In this document: one piece after another, positions 1 through 6,841 of the stretch | Position numbering within the stretch: the stretch's first letter is position 1 | Layout: every line of letters starts with the position of its first letter | Origin: Deltaproteobacteria bacterium | Lineage (GTDB): Bacteria; Myxococcota_A; UBA9160; UBA4427 | DNA: 64,000 nucleotides | Assembly (NCBI GenBank): GCA_029261855.1 | Contig: JAJDAN010000089.1 | Span: 420,015 to 484,014, forward strand | Direction: 5' to 3' | The notes under the pieces: model-generated | Database searches by the model: none | What the model was told of the DNA's origin: nothing | What the model saw: the letters and a program-made list of their open reading frames with translations, nothing else | Program-made: the position numbers and the translations under genes

Positions 1-1
1 C

Positions 2-454
2 GAAGTGGTCGCGATCGGCCTTCGCTCGACCCGGGTGCACACCGCCGACGACCTGGTGATGACGATTCCCAACGGCAAGCTGATGGAGAGCGCCATCGGG
101 AATGCGACGCGCGGCGCGCTCCGGCGACAGGTTTCCGTCACCTTCGCCCTGCCCGGCCACGTCGATGTCATCGCCGTGAAGCGCCTCGCGATCGCGGCCG
201 CGCAGAACTCGCCGTACACCTGGCTCTCGGGAAACATCGATGTCTTCGTCGAGGACGAGTTCGATCGTTCCTTCCTGACCCGCTACACGCTGCGGGTGTC
301 CGTGATCGACCTCCGACTCCAGGCCGTTTTCGAGAGCGACCTGGTCGAGCGGATCAAGCGCGAGGTCGTGCGCCGCGGCTGGGTGGACGAAGCCCTGGTG
401 CTCTCGTCCCTGGGCGCCGGAGCCGCAGCCCCGCCCCTCCCGGAACCGCACTGA
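2..454 (+). CDS. MscS-family mechanosensitive channel, C-terminal part
   Basis: The gene runs in from the left edge, so only about 150 C-terminal residues are present and the true start is outside the window. The reading begins with VVAIGLRSTRV, followed by DDLVMTIPNGKL, which are the conserved strands of the MscS beta domain. After it comes the mixed alpha/beta cytoplasmic domain that forms the vestibule. The pore-lining helix is missing. The family gates small-ion flux in the inner membrane under hypo-osmotic stress. The family call is firm; the paralogue type cannot be assigned without the transmembrane part. Confidence 0.85.
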   Translation, partial: EVVAIGLRSTRVHTADDLVMTIPNGKLMESAIGNATRGALRRQVSVTFALPGHVDVIAVKRLAIAAAQNSPYTWLSGNIDVFVEDEFDRSFLTRYTLRVSVIDLRLQAVFESDLVERIKREVVRRGWVDEALVLSSLGAGAAAPPLPEPH

Positions 455-477
455 CGTCTACTCGTGTTCCGAAAGCT

Positions 478-498
478 CTTCCGGAGCCTCTCCGGAAG
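478..498 (+). terminator. Hairpin after the MscS gene
   Basis: CTTCCGGA and TCCGGAAG form a perfect 8-bp stem around a 5-base loop, 24 bases past the MscS stop codon. There is no T run after it. It lies between the MscS gene and a convergent broken gene, so it could end transcription from both sides, but this is inferred from position only. Confidence 0.4.
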
Positions 499-559
499 CT
501 TCCCCGGACGAGTCGTAGAGGCGCATTCGCAGCGAGATTCCGGGGCTCTTCCTGCTCAC

Positions 560-876
560 TCACGCCCCGATGAGGCGTCCGTGGTTGTCGTCGGCCGGGA
601 AGGCCCGGATCGTGCCGTCCCAACGCAGCCTGAAGCCTTGCGCGCGCCCCTCCCGCAGCACGAGTTCTGGCATGGCGACGACGCCCCGCCCCAGCTGCGC
701 GGGGGCACCGCACCCTCGAAGTTGAATGCCAGCAGCACGACGCGCTGGACGTCCACCGACGCCGGCGCGTTGGGCCCCACTCGCGGCTCGGTCAAGCACC
801 CGAACGATGACCCGACCCCGAGACATGCGAGAGTGAGGGCGGTGAGCCGGAGCGGAAATCCAGATCGCTCGCGCAT
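560..876 (-). pseudogene. Small lipoprotein gene with a frameshift
   Basis: The first part starts at the ATG at 876 and encodes a typical lipoprotein signal (MRERSGFPLRLTALTLA, then a lipobox ending GSSFGC), followed by a segment ending VVLLAFNFEGAVP. The frame is then lost. The frame one base away continues with QLGRGVVAMPELVLREG and ends FPADDNHGRLIGA before a stop at 560. The switch point is a run of five C bases near 700 (GGTGCGGTGCCCCCGCGC on the minus strand); one extra C would restore a single frame of about 105 residues. I do not recognise the family. It may be a real pseudogene or a homopolymer sequencing error. Confidence 0.5.
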
Positions 877-945
877 CCCGGGATCTTGCCGCACGGGCGA
901 CTTCGGCGCGCCCCACGTTTGAGGCACGGGGAAAGCCCGACTGGA

Positions 946-2343
946 CTAGAAGACGCGGAAGCGGCGCTGGACGTGCCGCTGGCGGATCGCGATCTGCTCA
1001 CGGCGCTGTTCCGCCGAGACCGCGCGGGTGCCTTCGGGCAGGTGTTTGCGGATCTCGTCGAAGGGGACCCGGGTCGCCGAGATACTCGGCCAGTCCTCGC
1101 TCGGCGGGGTTTCACTGTAGGCCCAGCGCGGCGTCAGGAAACCTTCTGCGTGACCCGATGTGTCGAGCCAGTTGGGCACGCCCGGGTCGCGGTGCGAGAC
1201 CACCAGGCGGATGACGCCGTCGGGGTCGACCTCGCTCTGGGCGCCGTTGAGACTCCCGACCCGGTGCGCGTACTCCATGGATTCGCCCCACAGATTGCCG
1301 AGCTGGAAGCCCACGTACTGGGGCCTCGTGGGAATGTGGTTCTCGACGATGAGCGCCTCATCGGGCGCCAGCTCGAAGACGCCGCCCGCGTAGAGGTTCG
1401 TCGACATACCGCCGCCGGTCGCGCCGGACGCCGCATTGATCGTGTTGAAGGCGTTGCGCGGGAACTCGACGCCCGGGATCCCCCCCTCGCGATGCCCGTA
1501 GGTCCCCATGAGGATGGTCCAGAATGCATTCCAGAAGTGCATCTGTCCGCGCACCAGCTCACCGCAGCGTCGCAGCTCGGCGGCGGCCTGCTCGGGGCCG
1601 TAGGGCGGGGCCGCCCGACCCTCGGCCCCCAGCTGCTCGATCTCGAGATGGATCGCTTCCTCGCGTTCCCAGTCGTTGAATAGCTGCCGACCACTCACGT
1701 AGTTGGCGTGACGCTCGGGGCCCATGTCCGGATCGGTCGGGTGGGGCTTGCCGACGACCTTCCGGGTCGAGATGAAGTTCCCGGTGTGGCCGGCGGGCCG
1801 TTCGGGTGCGAGCAGGATCTCGAAGCGTCCGTCTTCGTCGACCTGGATGCTGCTCGAATCGAGGCGCCCGGTCTGGGTCTTGAGCCCCGGCGTCAGCTCG
1901 CGCAGGTCGCCCGAATCGCCGGCCAGCACACCCGCGCTGGTCTCGAAGATGAGATAGTGGGGCGCCAGGCGACCCGATGCGGCCGGTTCTTCGCCGCGCC
2001 ACACCCGGTGATCCCCCACCTCGCCCCGGACGCGGTAGCAGGCGCTGCCGTCGATTGGGGCGAAGAAGTAGATGGCGTCGGCGTTGTCGATGGTCGCGCG
2101 GTTCACCACCGAGAGGGCGTTGCGGAACGACGGGCGATCGGGGTCCTCGTGGAAGGCGCGTTCCACCGCGCTGTGCACGAAGCCCATCAGGTAGCGATAG
2201 CCCTCGGCCAGGTTCCGGTCCGAGGAGGGCGGCGGCATCAAGCCGGGCTGATCGATGGCGTCCCGTGCCTGTTGCAGGCTCTCGATGAGATCGTCCCATG
2301 CGGCGCGCAGGTCCTTCTGCGAGTCCGTACCCTCTCCTGCCAT
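946..2343 (-). CDS. DUF1214 domain-containing protein
   Basis: The 465-residue protein has the DUF1214 pattern: NLAEGYRYLMGFVHSAVE near residue 45, then NRATIDNADAIYFFAPIDG and YRVRGEVGDHR, and a C-terminal part with GVFELAPDEALIVE. The family is common in mycobacteria and uncultured proteobacteria beside lipid and xenobiotic genes, but its reaction is not established. I see no signal peptide or membrane span. The start ATG shares one base with the upstream sulfotransferase stop (TGATG), so translation is probably coupled. It is the last gene of an SDR-sulfotransferase-DUF1214 operon and may act on the same small hydroxylated substrate; that is inference. Confidence 0.8.
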   Translation of the reverse strand: MAGEGTDSQKDLRAAWDDLIESLQQARDAIDQPGLMPPPSSDRNLAEGYRYLMGFVHSAVERAFHEDPDRPSFRNALSVVNRATIDNADAIYFFAPIDGSACYRVRGEVGDHRVWRGEEPAASGRLAPHYLIFETSAGVLAGDSGDLRELTPGLKTQTGRLDSSSIQVDEDGRFEILLAPERPAGHTGNFISTRKVVGKPHPTDPDMGPERHANYVSGRQLFNDWEREEAIHLEIEQLGAEGRAAPPYGPEQAAAELRRCGELVRGQMHFWNAFWTILMGTYGHREGGIPGVEFPRNAFNTINAASGATGGGMSTNLYAGGVFELAPDEALIVENHIPTRPQYVGFQLGNLWGESMEYAHRVGSLNGAQSEVDPDGVIRLVVSHRDPGVPNWLDTSGHAEGFLTPRWAYSETPPSEDWPSISATRVPFDEIRKHLPEGTRAVSAEQRREQIAIRQRHVQRRFRVF

Positions 2344-3539
2344 CAGGCTTCTCCGTTCCCATCTCGCGGCCCATCCCGCGGCCCATCTCGCGGTGGAGGC
2401 GAATCGCCGGCGTCCCATTGGAAGCGATCGAACAGGTCTCCCAGTCGCTCGCGGATGACATCTCCCTCGAGTCCGAATTCCTCGAGGCTGTAGCTGTGAC
2501 CGGTCTTGTGCTTCTGCTCCCTCTTGCCCTCGCCGGCCAGCTTCTCGCGAAAGGCGTCCGACATGGGCAGCGCGAGGTCCTGGTAGACGCGCTCGATGGC
2601 GGCGGCGGGGTCCGAGGTGAGGTCCCGGTAATCGACCACCGAGCCGCGCACCTGCGGGTTCGACTCGAGGGTTTCGAGCGGGTGCCGGTACGAGTGCCAG
2701 CTCTGATCGACCAGGACGTCGAGACTGCGCTGCTGACGCGCCTCCTCCCAACCCAGCTGCTTCCATCCGGCGCGCACCAGCTTGAGCAGGCTGGGGATGG
2801 TCTCTCGTGGGTCGCGGACATTGACGATGAACCTGGCATCCGGGAAGGCCTCGACGAGGGAAGCCACGCGGCCCGCCCACAGCGGGTTCTTCGCCAGGTG
2901 GATCTTTTCCGGCCCGTTCAGGTAGAGCTGGCGTCTGACACATTCGCGGTAGAAGTCGTTGTACGCCTTGCGCTTGCGCGGCGGCCAGTCGTTCATGTGA
3001 TAGAAGTCGAGGTCGCCCATGTAGGGCATTTTGGTGATCCAGAAACCCGAGGCCATGGCGTAGTAGAGGACGATGTCGTCTTCTTCCGGCATCGAGAGAC
3101 CCATCTCGTGCATGTGCCGGTGGGCGCCGTAGCGGCGCTCTTCCCATGCGGCGATGCGCCGAGCCAGGAAGCCACCGAGCACGTCACGGTCGAATGCGAT
3201 TCCGAAGCGGATCAGCTTCTTCTGCAACAACGACGGGAAGTAGCACTCGTAGAGCAGGAACGAGCTGAAGCGGCCCTCGTCCTGGCTCATGAGCCGGTGA
3301 GTCAGCGTGGTGCCGCTGCGCGCATGACCCACCATGAAGACGGGCTCCCGGACATCGACCCTCCAGATGCCCGGAAACAGCACACCGTCCAGGAAGAAGC
3401 AGACCGCGTGGAAGCTCGACACCACGGGTACCCACAGCAGCAGCACCCCGAGATAGTAGAAGCGCGCGGCCGTCGACTTCTCGTTCCACGCCAACCGGAT
3501 CATCCGGAAGTAGTTCGCGAAGTCGAAGTAGAAGAACAT
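2343..3539 (-). CDS. Sulfotransferase family protein
   Basis: The 398-residue protein carries the PAPS-binding 5'-phosphosulfate loop as VGHARSGTTLTHRL at about residues 70-83 and a 3'-phosphate motif in NVRDPRETIPSLLK near residue 220. This makes it a PAPS-dependent sulfotransferase of the Sulfotransfer_3 type, which moves sulfate onto hydroxyl groups of lipids or small molecules. A hydrophobic stretch around residues 30-50 could bind the membrane. The C terminus ends in three DGPR repeats coded by a 12-bp tandem repeat. The gene starts 3 bases after the SDR stop and overlaps the DUF1214 start, so the three form one operon. Length is normal for the family. Confidence 0.85.
   Translation of the reverse strand: MFFYFDFANYFRMIRLAWNEKSTAARFYYLGVLLLWVPVVSSFHAVCFFLDGVLFPGIWRVDVREPVFMVGHARSGTTLTHRLMSQDEGRFSSFLLYECYFPSLLQKKLIRFGIAFDRDVLGGFLARRIAAWEERRYGAHRHMHEMGLSMPEEDDIVLYYAMASGFWITKMPYMGDLDFYHMNDWPPRKRKAYNDFYRECVRRQLYLNGPEKIHLAKNPLWAGRVASLVEAFPDARFIVNVRDPRETIPSLLKLVRAGWKQLGWEEARQQRSLDVLVDQSWHSYRHPLETLESNPQVRGSVVDYRDLTSDPAAAIERVYQDLALPMSDAFREKLAGEGKREQKHKTGHSYSLEEFGLEGDVIRERLGDLFDRFQWDAGDSPPPRDGPRDGPRDGNGEA
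2358..2393 (-). repeat. Three 12-bp in-frame tandem repeats
   Basis: Three copies of a 12-bp unit (CCCATCTCGCGG, with one T-to-C change in the middle copy) encode the DGPR repeats at the sulfotransferase C terminus. The unit length keeps the frame, so copy-number change would only alter the tail length. Confidence 0.7.
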
Positions 3540-3542
3540 GAG

Positions 3543-4394
3543 TCAGGCCGTGGCTTCGGGGTCGGCTTCCAGGAAGGCGTCACCCAGCACGGTCGTACCG
3601 TCCAGACTTCGCACCTGGCGCCCCACCTCGTGCACGATGTTCCGACTGAACACGACGCGACCCACGTGACGGCCACTGCACAGCTCGACCGCGGCCTCGG
3701 CCATCATCTCGACGGGCTCGGCCATGTCCGGGTTCTCGCGGGCGATGTCGCGCACGTAGTCGGCACCCTGGGTCAGCACGATCGAAACCGGCGCCATGGC
3801 GTTCACGAAGATCCCGTGCTCGGCGACTTCGTGAGCCAGCGCCTCGGTGTAGCGGTCGAGAGCCGCCTTGGTCGCGCCGTAGGGCCCGATCACCCAGGCG
3901 GCGAGCTTCGAATCCCGATACGGCAAGGCAGGCTGGATCGCGCTCGCGCTCGTGATGTTGAGGATCCAACCCGCGCCGCGGGCCTTCATTGCGGGGATCG
4001 CCTGCTGGGCCAGGTCGATGGGGGCATTCAGATTGAGGTCGTACATCCTGCTGCGCTCTTCCGTGCTGCACTGGCTCGGAAGCTTCATCGTCGCGGCGGC
4101 GGCGTTGTTCACGAGGATGTCGACGGGGCCGAAGCACTCCCCTGCGCGTTGGATGAGGTCCGCTCGGGCGGCCGGGTCCGACAGGTCGGCGGCAACCGCC
4201 GCGGCCTTTCCCCCTGCCGCCTGGATGACCGACACGGCTTGCTCGAGGGTCCCTTGCAGCTTGCCGTGGGCGCCCATTCGCGACGCGCTGAGTACCACCG
4301 ACGCGCCCTCGGCCGAGAGACGGCGCGCAATCGCCTTGCCGATACCGCGACTCGCGCCCGTGATGAATGCGACCCGCCCGTCACAGCTGCCCAC
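3543..4394 (-). CDS. SDR family NAD(P)-dependent oxidoreductase
   Basis: I chose the GTG at 4394 because GGGAGG lies 6 bases upstream and the protein then begins just before the Rossmann strand. The 283-residue product has the cofactor loop TGASRGIG (12-19), the NNAAA motif near 96-100, Ser149 and the catalytic-type YGATK at 172-176. The Ser-to-Tyr distance is 23 residues, about ten longer than usual, and a second YxxxK (YRDSK, 159-163) sits in the insert, so the true catalytic pair is uncertain. It is the first gene of the operon with the sulfotransferase and DUF1214 genes, and probably oxidises or reduces a hydroxyl or keto group on their substrate. Confidence 0.85.
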   Translation of the reverse strand: MGSCDGRVAFITGASRGIGKAIARRLSAEGASVVLSASRMGAHGKLQGTLEQAVSVIQAAGGKAAAVAADLSDPAARADLIQRAGECFGPVDILVNNAAAATMKLPSQCSTEERSRMYDLNLNAPIDLAQQAIPAMKARGAGWILNITSASAIQPALPYRDSKLAAWVIGPYGATKAALDRYTEALAHEVAEHGIFVNAMAPVSIVLTQGADYVRDIARENPDMAEPVEMMAEAAVELCSGRHVGRVVFSRNIVHEVGRQVRSLDGTTVLGDAFLEADPEATA

Positions 4395-4534
4395 GCCTGT
4401 CCTCCCGTCTTGCCGCGTACCCAGCGAGGCTACCCGAAATCCGTGCGCGGGGATCGCCCGGCCTGAACGCCGTCCAGCGTCGGCGAAAGCGCAGGAGCCG
4501 CCCGCAGCAAGTCGGAAGCGGCGATTCCGGCCGC

Positions 4535-4546
4535 TAGACTTCGGGA
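4535..4546 (+). promoter_or_regulatory. Putative leaderless -10 box of the AtoE gene
   Basis: TAGACT lies exactly 6 bases before the ATG, with no ribosome binding site between. A start of transcription at or next to the ATG would give a leaderless mRNA. No clear -35 box is visible. Confidence 0.4.
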
Positions 4547-5905
4547 ATGCGGTTGTCCGCGGAGCGCCTGGCACGCCCGTTCGTGATCTTCGTCGAGCGC
4601 TTCTATCCGGACCCCTTCGTCTTCGCGATCCTGCTGACGGGTGTCACCTTCGCACTCGCAATCGGCTTGACCGAGACCCGCGCGAGCCAGGCGCTCACGA
4701 TCTGGGGCGAGGGTCTGACCGGCCTGCTCGCCTTCATCACGCAGATTGCGCTCACCCTGCTGTGCGCCCACGCCCTGGCCCACACCGACGCGATCCGCGC
4801 CGGGATCGAATTCGTCGCTCGTTGGCCTCGCAGCGAGCGCCAGGCCTACGCACTGGTGGCCGTCGTCGCGGGCCTGGGGAGCCTGCTCGCCTGGTCGCTC
4901 GGACTCGTCGTCGGGGCACTGATCGCCCTGGGTGTGGCGCGCGCGGGTCGCGACCGGGGACTGCGACTCCACTTCCCACTGCTGGTCGCCAGCGCCTACG
5001 GTGGCTTCGTCGTCTGGCACATGGGCTACTCGAGCTCGGCGGCCCTCTTCGTCGCCACGCCGGGGCATGCCCTCGAGTCGAGCATCGGCATCATCCCCGT
5101 GAGCGAGACCATCTTCGCGCCCTGGAACCTGTTGCTCGCGCTCCTCACGGTGGCCGTCGTAGCGGCGGTGTGTGCGAGCCTCGCACCCCGGGACCAGGAG
5201 CCGGTCGAGCTCGTCGAAGCGCCTTCGACCGACGGAGGCGCTGCAGCGAACGCCGGGCAGGACGGCTCGAGCTTTGGACGCTGGCTCGAGAGCCGTCGCT
5301 GGATCTCTCTCGCCATGGGCGGCCTGTTGCTCGTCTATCTCGCGACCTGGTTCGCCGCGCGCGGGCTCGAGCTGACGCTCGACGTCGTCAACTGGTCCTT
5401 CCTGGGCGCGGGGCTGGTGCTTGCCCGCTCACCGGTCCACTACGTCGCGCTCGTCCGCGACGCGTCGAAGACCCTCGGCGCCATCGTGCTGCAGTACCCG
5501 TTCTACGCCGGCATCATGGCGTTGATGACGCAGACGGACCTGGTCCACGTGCTGTCGGATGGCTTCGTCGCCATCGCCTCGCCCGCCACCCTGGGGTTCT
5601 GGGCCTTCGTCTCGGGGGGAGTGCTCAACTTCTTCGTTCCCTCCGGCGGCGGACAATGGGCCGTCCAGGGACCCATCTTCATCGAAGCCGCCCGGGAGCT
5701 GGGCGTCGAGGCGCCGGTCGTCGTGATGGGCGTCGCCTACGGAGACCAGTGGACGAATCTCATCCAGCCCTTCTGGACCCTGCCCATGTTGGCGATCGTC
5801 GGCCTCAACGCGCGCGCGATCATGGGCTACTGCTTCGTGATCCTGCTCGCGACCTTCGTGGTATTCGGCAGCGGGATGCTGTGGGTCGGTGCCGGTACGG
5901 GCTAG
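4547..5905 (+). CDS. AtoE-type short-chain fatty acid transporter
   Basis: The 452-residue protein is almost wholly hydrophobic, with about a dozen predicted membrane spans. It carries family marks such as FVERFYPDPFVFAILLTGV near the N terminus, WHMGYSSSAALFVATPGH in the middle and FFVPSGGGQWAVQGPI near residue 365. These match the TIGR00366/COG2031 family, typified by Escherichia coli AtoE, which is linked to uptake of short-chain fatty acids. The stop overlaps the convergent dioxygenase gene by 4 bases. The residues from about 215 to 250 form a polar loop that is less conserved. Substrate is inferred from the family. Confidence 0.85.
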   Translation: MRLSAERLARPFVIFVERFYPDPFVFAILLTGVTFALAIGLTETRASQALTIWGEGLTGLLAFITQIALTLLCAHALAHTDAIRAGIEFVARWPRSERQAYALVAVVAGLGSLLAWSLGLVVGALIALGVARAGRDRGLRLHFPLLVASAYGGFVVWHMGYSSSAALFVATPGHALESSIGIIPVSETIFAPWNLLLALLTVAVVAAVCASLAPRDQEPVELVEAPSTDGGAAANAGQDGSSFGRWLESRRWISLAMGGLLLVYLATWFAARGLELTLDVVNWSFLGAGLVLARSPVHYVALVRDASKTLGAIVLQYPFYAGIMALMTQTDLVHVLSDGFVAIASPATLGFWAFVSGGVLNFFVPSGGGQWAVQGPIFIEAARELGVEAPVVVMGVAYGDQWTNLIQPFWTLPMLAIVGLNARAIMGYCFVILLATFVVFGSGMLWVGAGTG

Positions 5906-6768
5906 AACGGGACGTCGCCCTTCACCGTCACGCGGTTCATCTCTCGTCGCTGGCCCGCGTAGTCGTTGAGCGCATAGTGCTGCACGCAACGGTTGTCCCA
6001 CACCGCGAGCGAACCGGGACGCCAGCTGAAGCGGGTCGTGAAGTGATGCTGGGTCGCGTGCTCCGCCAGGAAGCTCATCAGCGGCTCGCTTTCGCTGATG
6101 CGCATGTTCTCGAAGCGTTCGACGTGGGGCGCGTCGAGGAACAGCGCCTTGCGACCGGTCTCCGGGTGGGTCCGCACGACGGGATGTAGATGCCGGGCCT
6201 GTTCCCGGTCCGAATCCTTCTGCTTGGCCATGGGATGGTCGGCGTTCTGATAGAGACCCTCGGCACCATGCACCTTGGCCGCCGTGAAGACCCCGCGCAG
6301 GCCGTCGAGCATCTGCTTCATACCGTCCGACAGCGCCTCGTAGGCGGCGATCATGTTCGCGAACAGCGTGTCCCCACCCCGCGCAGGAACCTGGATGCCG
6401 TAGAGCAAGGTCGCCTTCACAGGGCGCGCCTGGTACGACATGTCGGAATGCCACCCGCCGCCGAAGTTCATGCGGGTGTCCTTCTCCTTGATGATGGGGA
6501 TGACGTGGGGGAAGTCCGGTAGCGGCTGGATGAACGGGTAGACGTCGAGCTCGCCGAAGCGCGACGCGAAGGCCGTCTGATCGGCGGGGCTCAGCGACTG
6601 GTCGCGAAAGAACAGCACCTGGTTCGCCAACCACGCGTCGTAGATTTCTTCGAAGGTCGCGTCGTCGAGCCGCGCGAGATCGACGCCCTGGATTTCCGCC
6701 CCGAGCGCGCCGCTCGCAGGCTCGACCTGGATCCGCGAATAAGCCACCGAGGGGTTCGCCTGCGCCAT
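5902..6768 (-). CDS. TauD/TfdA-family Fe(II)/2-oxoglutarate dioxygenase
   Basis: The 288-residue protein has the family hallmarks: WHSDMSY with iron ligands His107 and Asp109, the distal ligand His264 in VWDNRCVQHYALNDY, and the 2-oxoglutarate-binding arginines that follow it. The family hydroxylates taurine, alkylsulfates, phenoxyacetates and similar compounds using Fe(II), O2 and 2-oxoglutarate in the cytoplasm. The ATG at 6768 fits the usual N terminus (a short lead, then GALGAEIQGVDL). A TACACT box lies 6 bases before it, which suggests a leaderless transcript. The gene is divergent from the YfhO-like gene across 73 bases. The substrate is not predictable; no sulfonate transporter is nearby. 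Confidence 0.88.
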   Translation of the reverse strand: MAQANPSVAYSRIQVEPASGALGAEIQGVDLARLDDATFEEIYDAWLANQVLFFRDQSLSPADQTAFASRFGELDVYPFIQPLPDFPHVIPIIKEKDTRMNFGGGWHSDMSYQARPVKATLLYGIQVPARGGDTLFANMIAAYEALSDGMKQMLDGLRGVFTAAKVHGAEGLYQNADHPMAKQKDSDREQARHLHPVVRTHPETGRKALFLDAPHVERFENMRISESEPLMSFLAEHATQHHFTTRFSWRPGSLAVWDNRCVQHYALNDYAGQRREMNRVTVKGDVPF

Positions 6769-6780
6769 CCGGCGAGTGTA
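6769..6780 (-). promoter_or_regulatory. Putative leaderless -10 box of the TauD-like gene
   Basis: On the minus strand TACACT lies exactly 6 bases before the ATG and there is no Shine-Dalgarno sequence. This matches the pattern at six other genes in the window. Confidence 0.4.
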
Positions 6781-6841
6781 GCGCTGGGGCGGACGTGCGA
6801 TCCATCGGTCGCCCTGTCTGCAACCCCTTGGAAATGCAAAG

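Noticed and set aside
560..876. Programmed ribosomal frameshift in the small lipoprotein gene
   Set aside because: There is no slippery heptamer with a downstream structure, only a C run; a simple mutation or read error is more likely.
464..922. A 152-residue plus-strand ORF across 464-922
   Set aside because: Its protein is low in complexity and has no recognisable signal, while the opposite strand carries a clear lipoprotein signal peptide in this region.
2298..4466. A 722-residue plus-strand ORF opposite the sulfotransferase and SDR genes
   Set aside because: The opposite strand encodes two proteins with intact catalytic motifs and coupled starts; the plus-strand protein has no family features.
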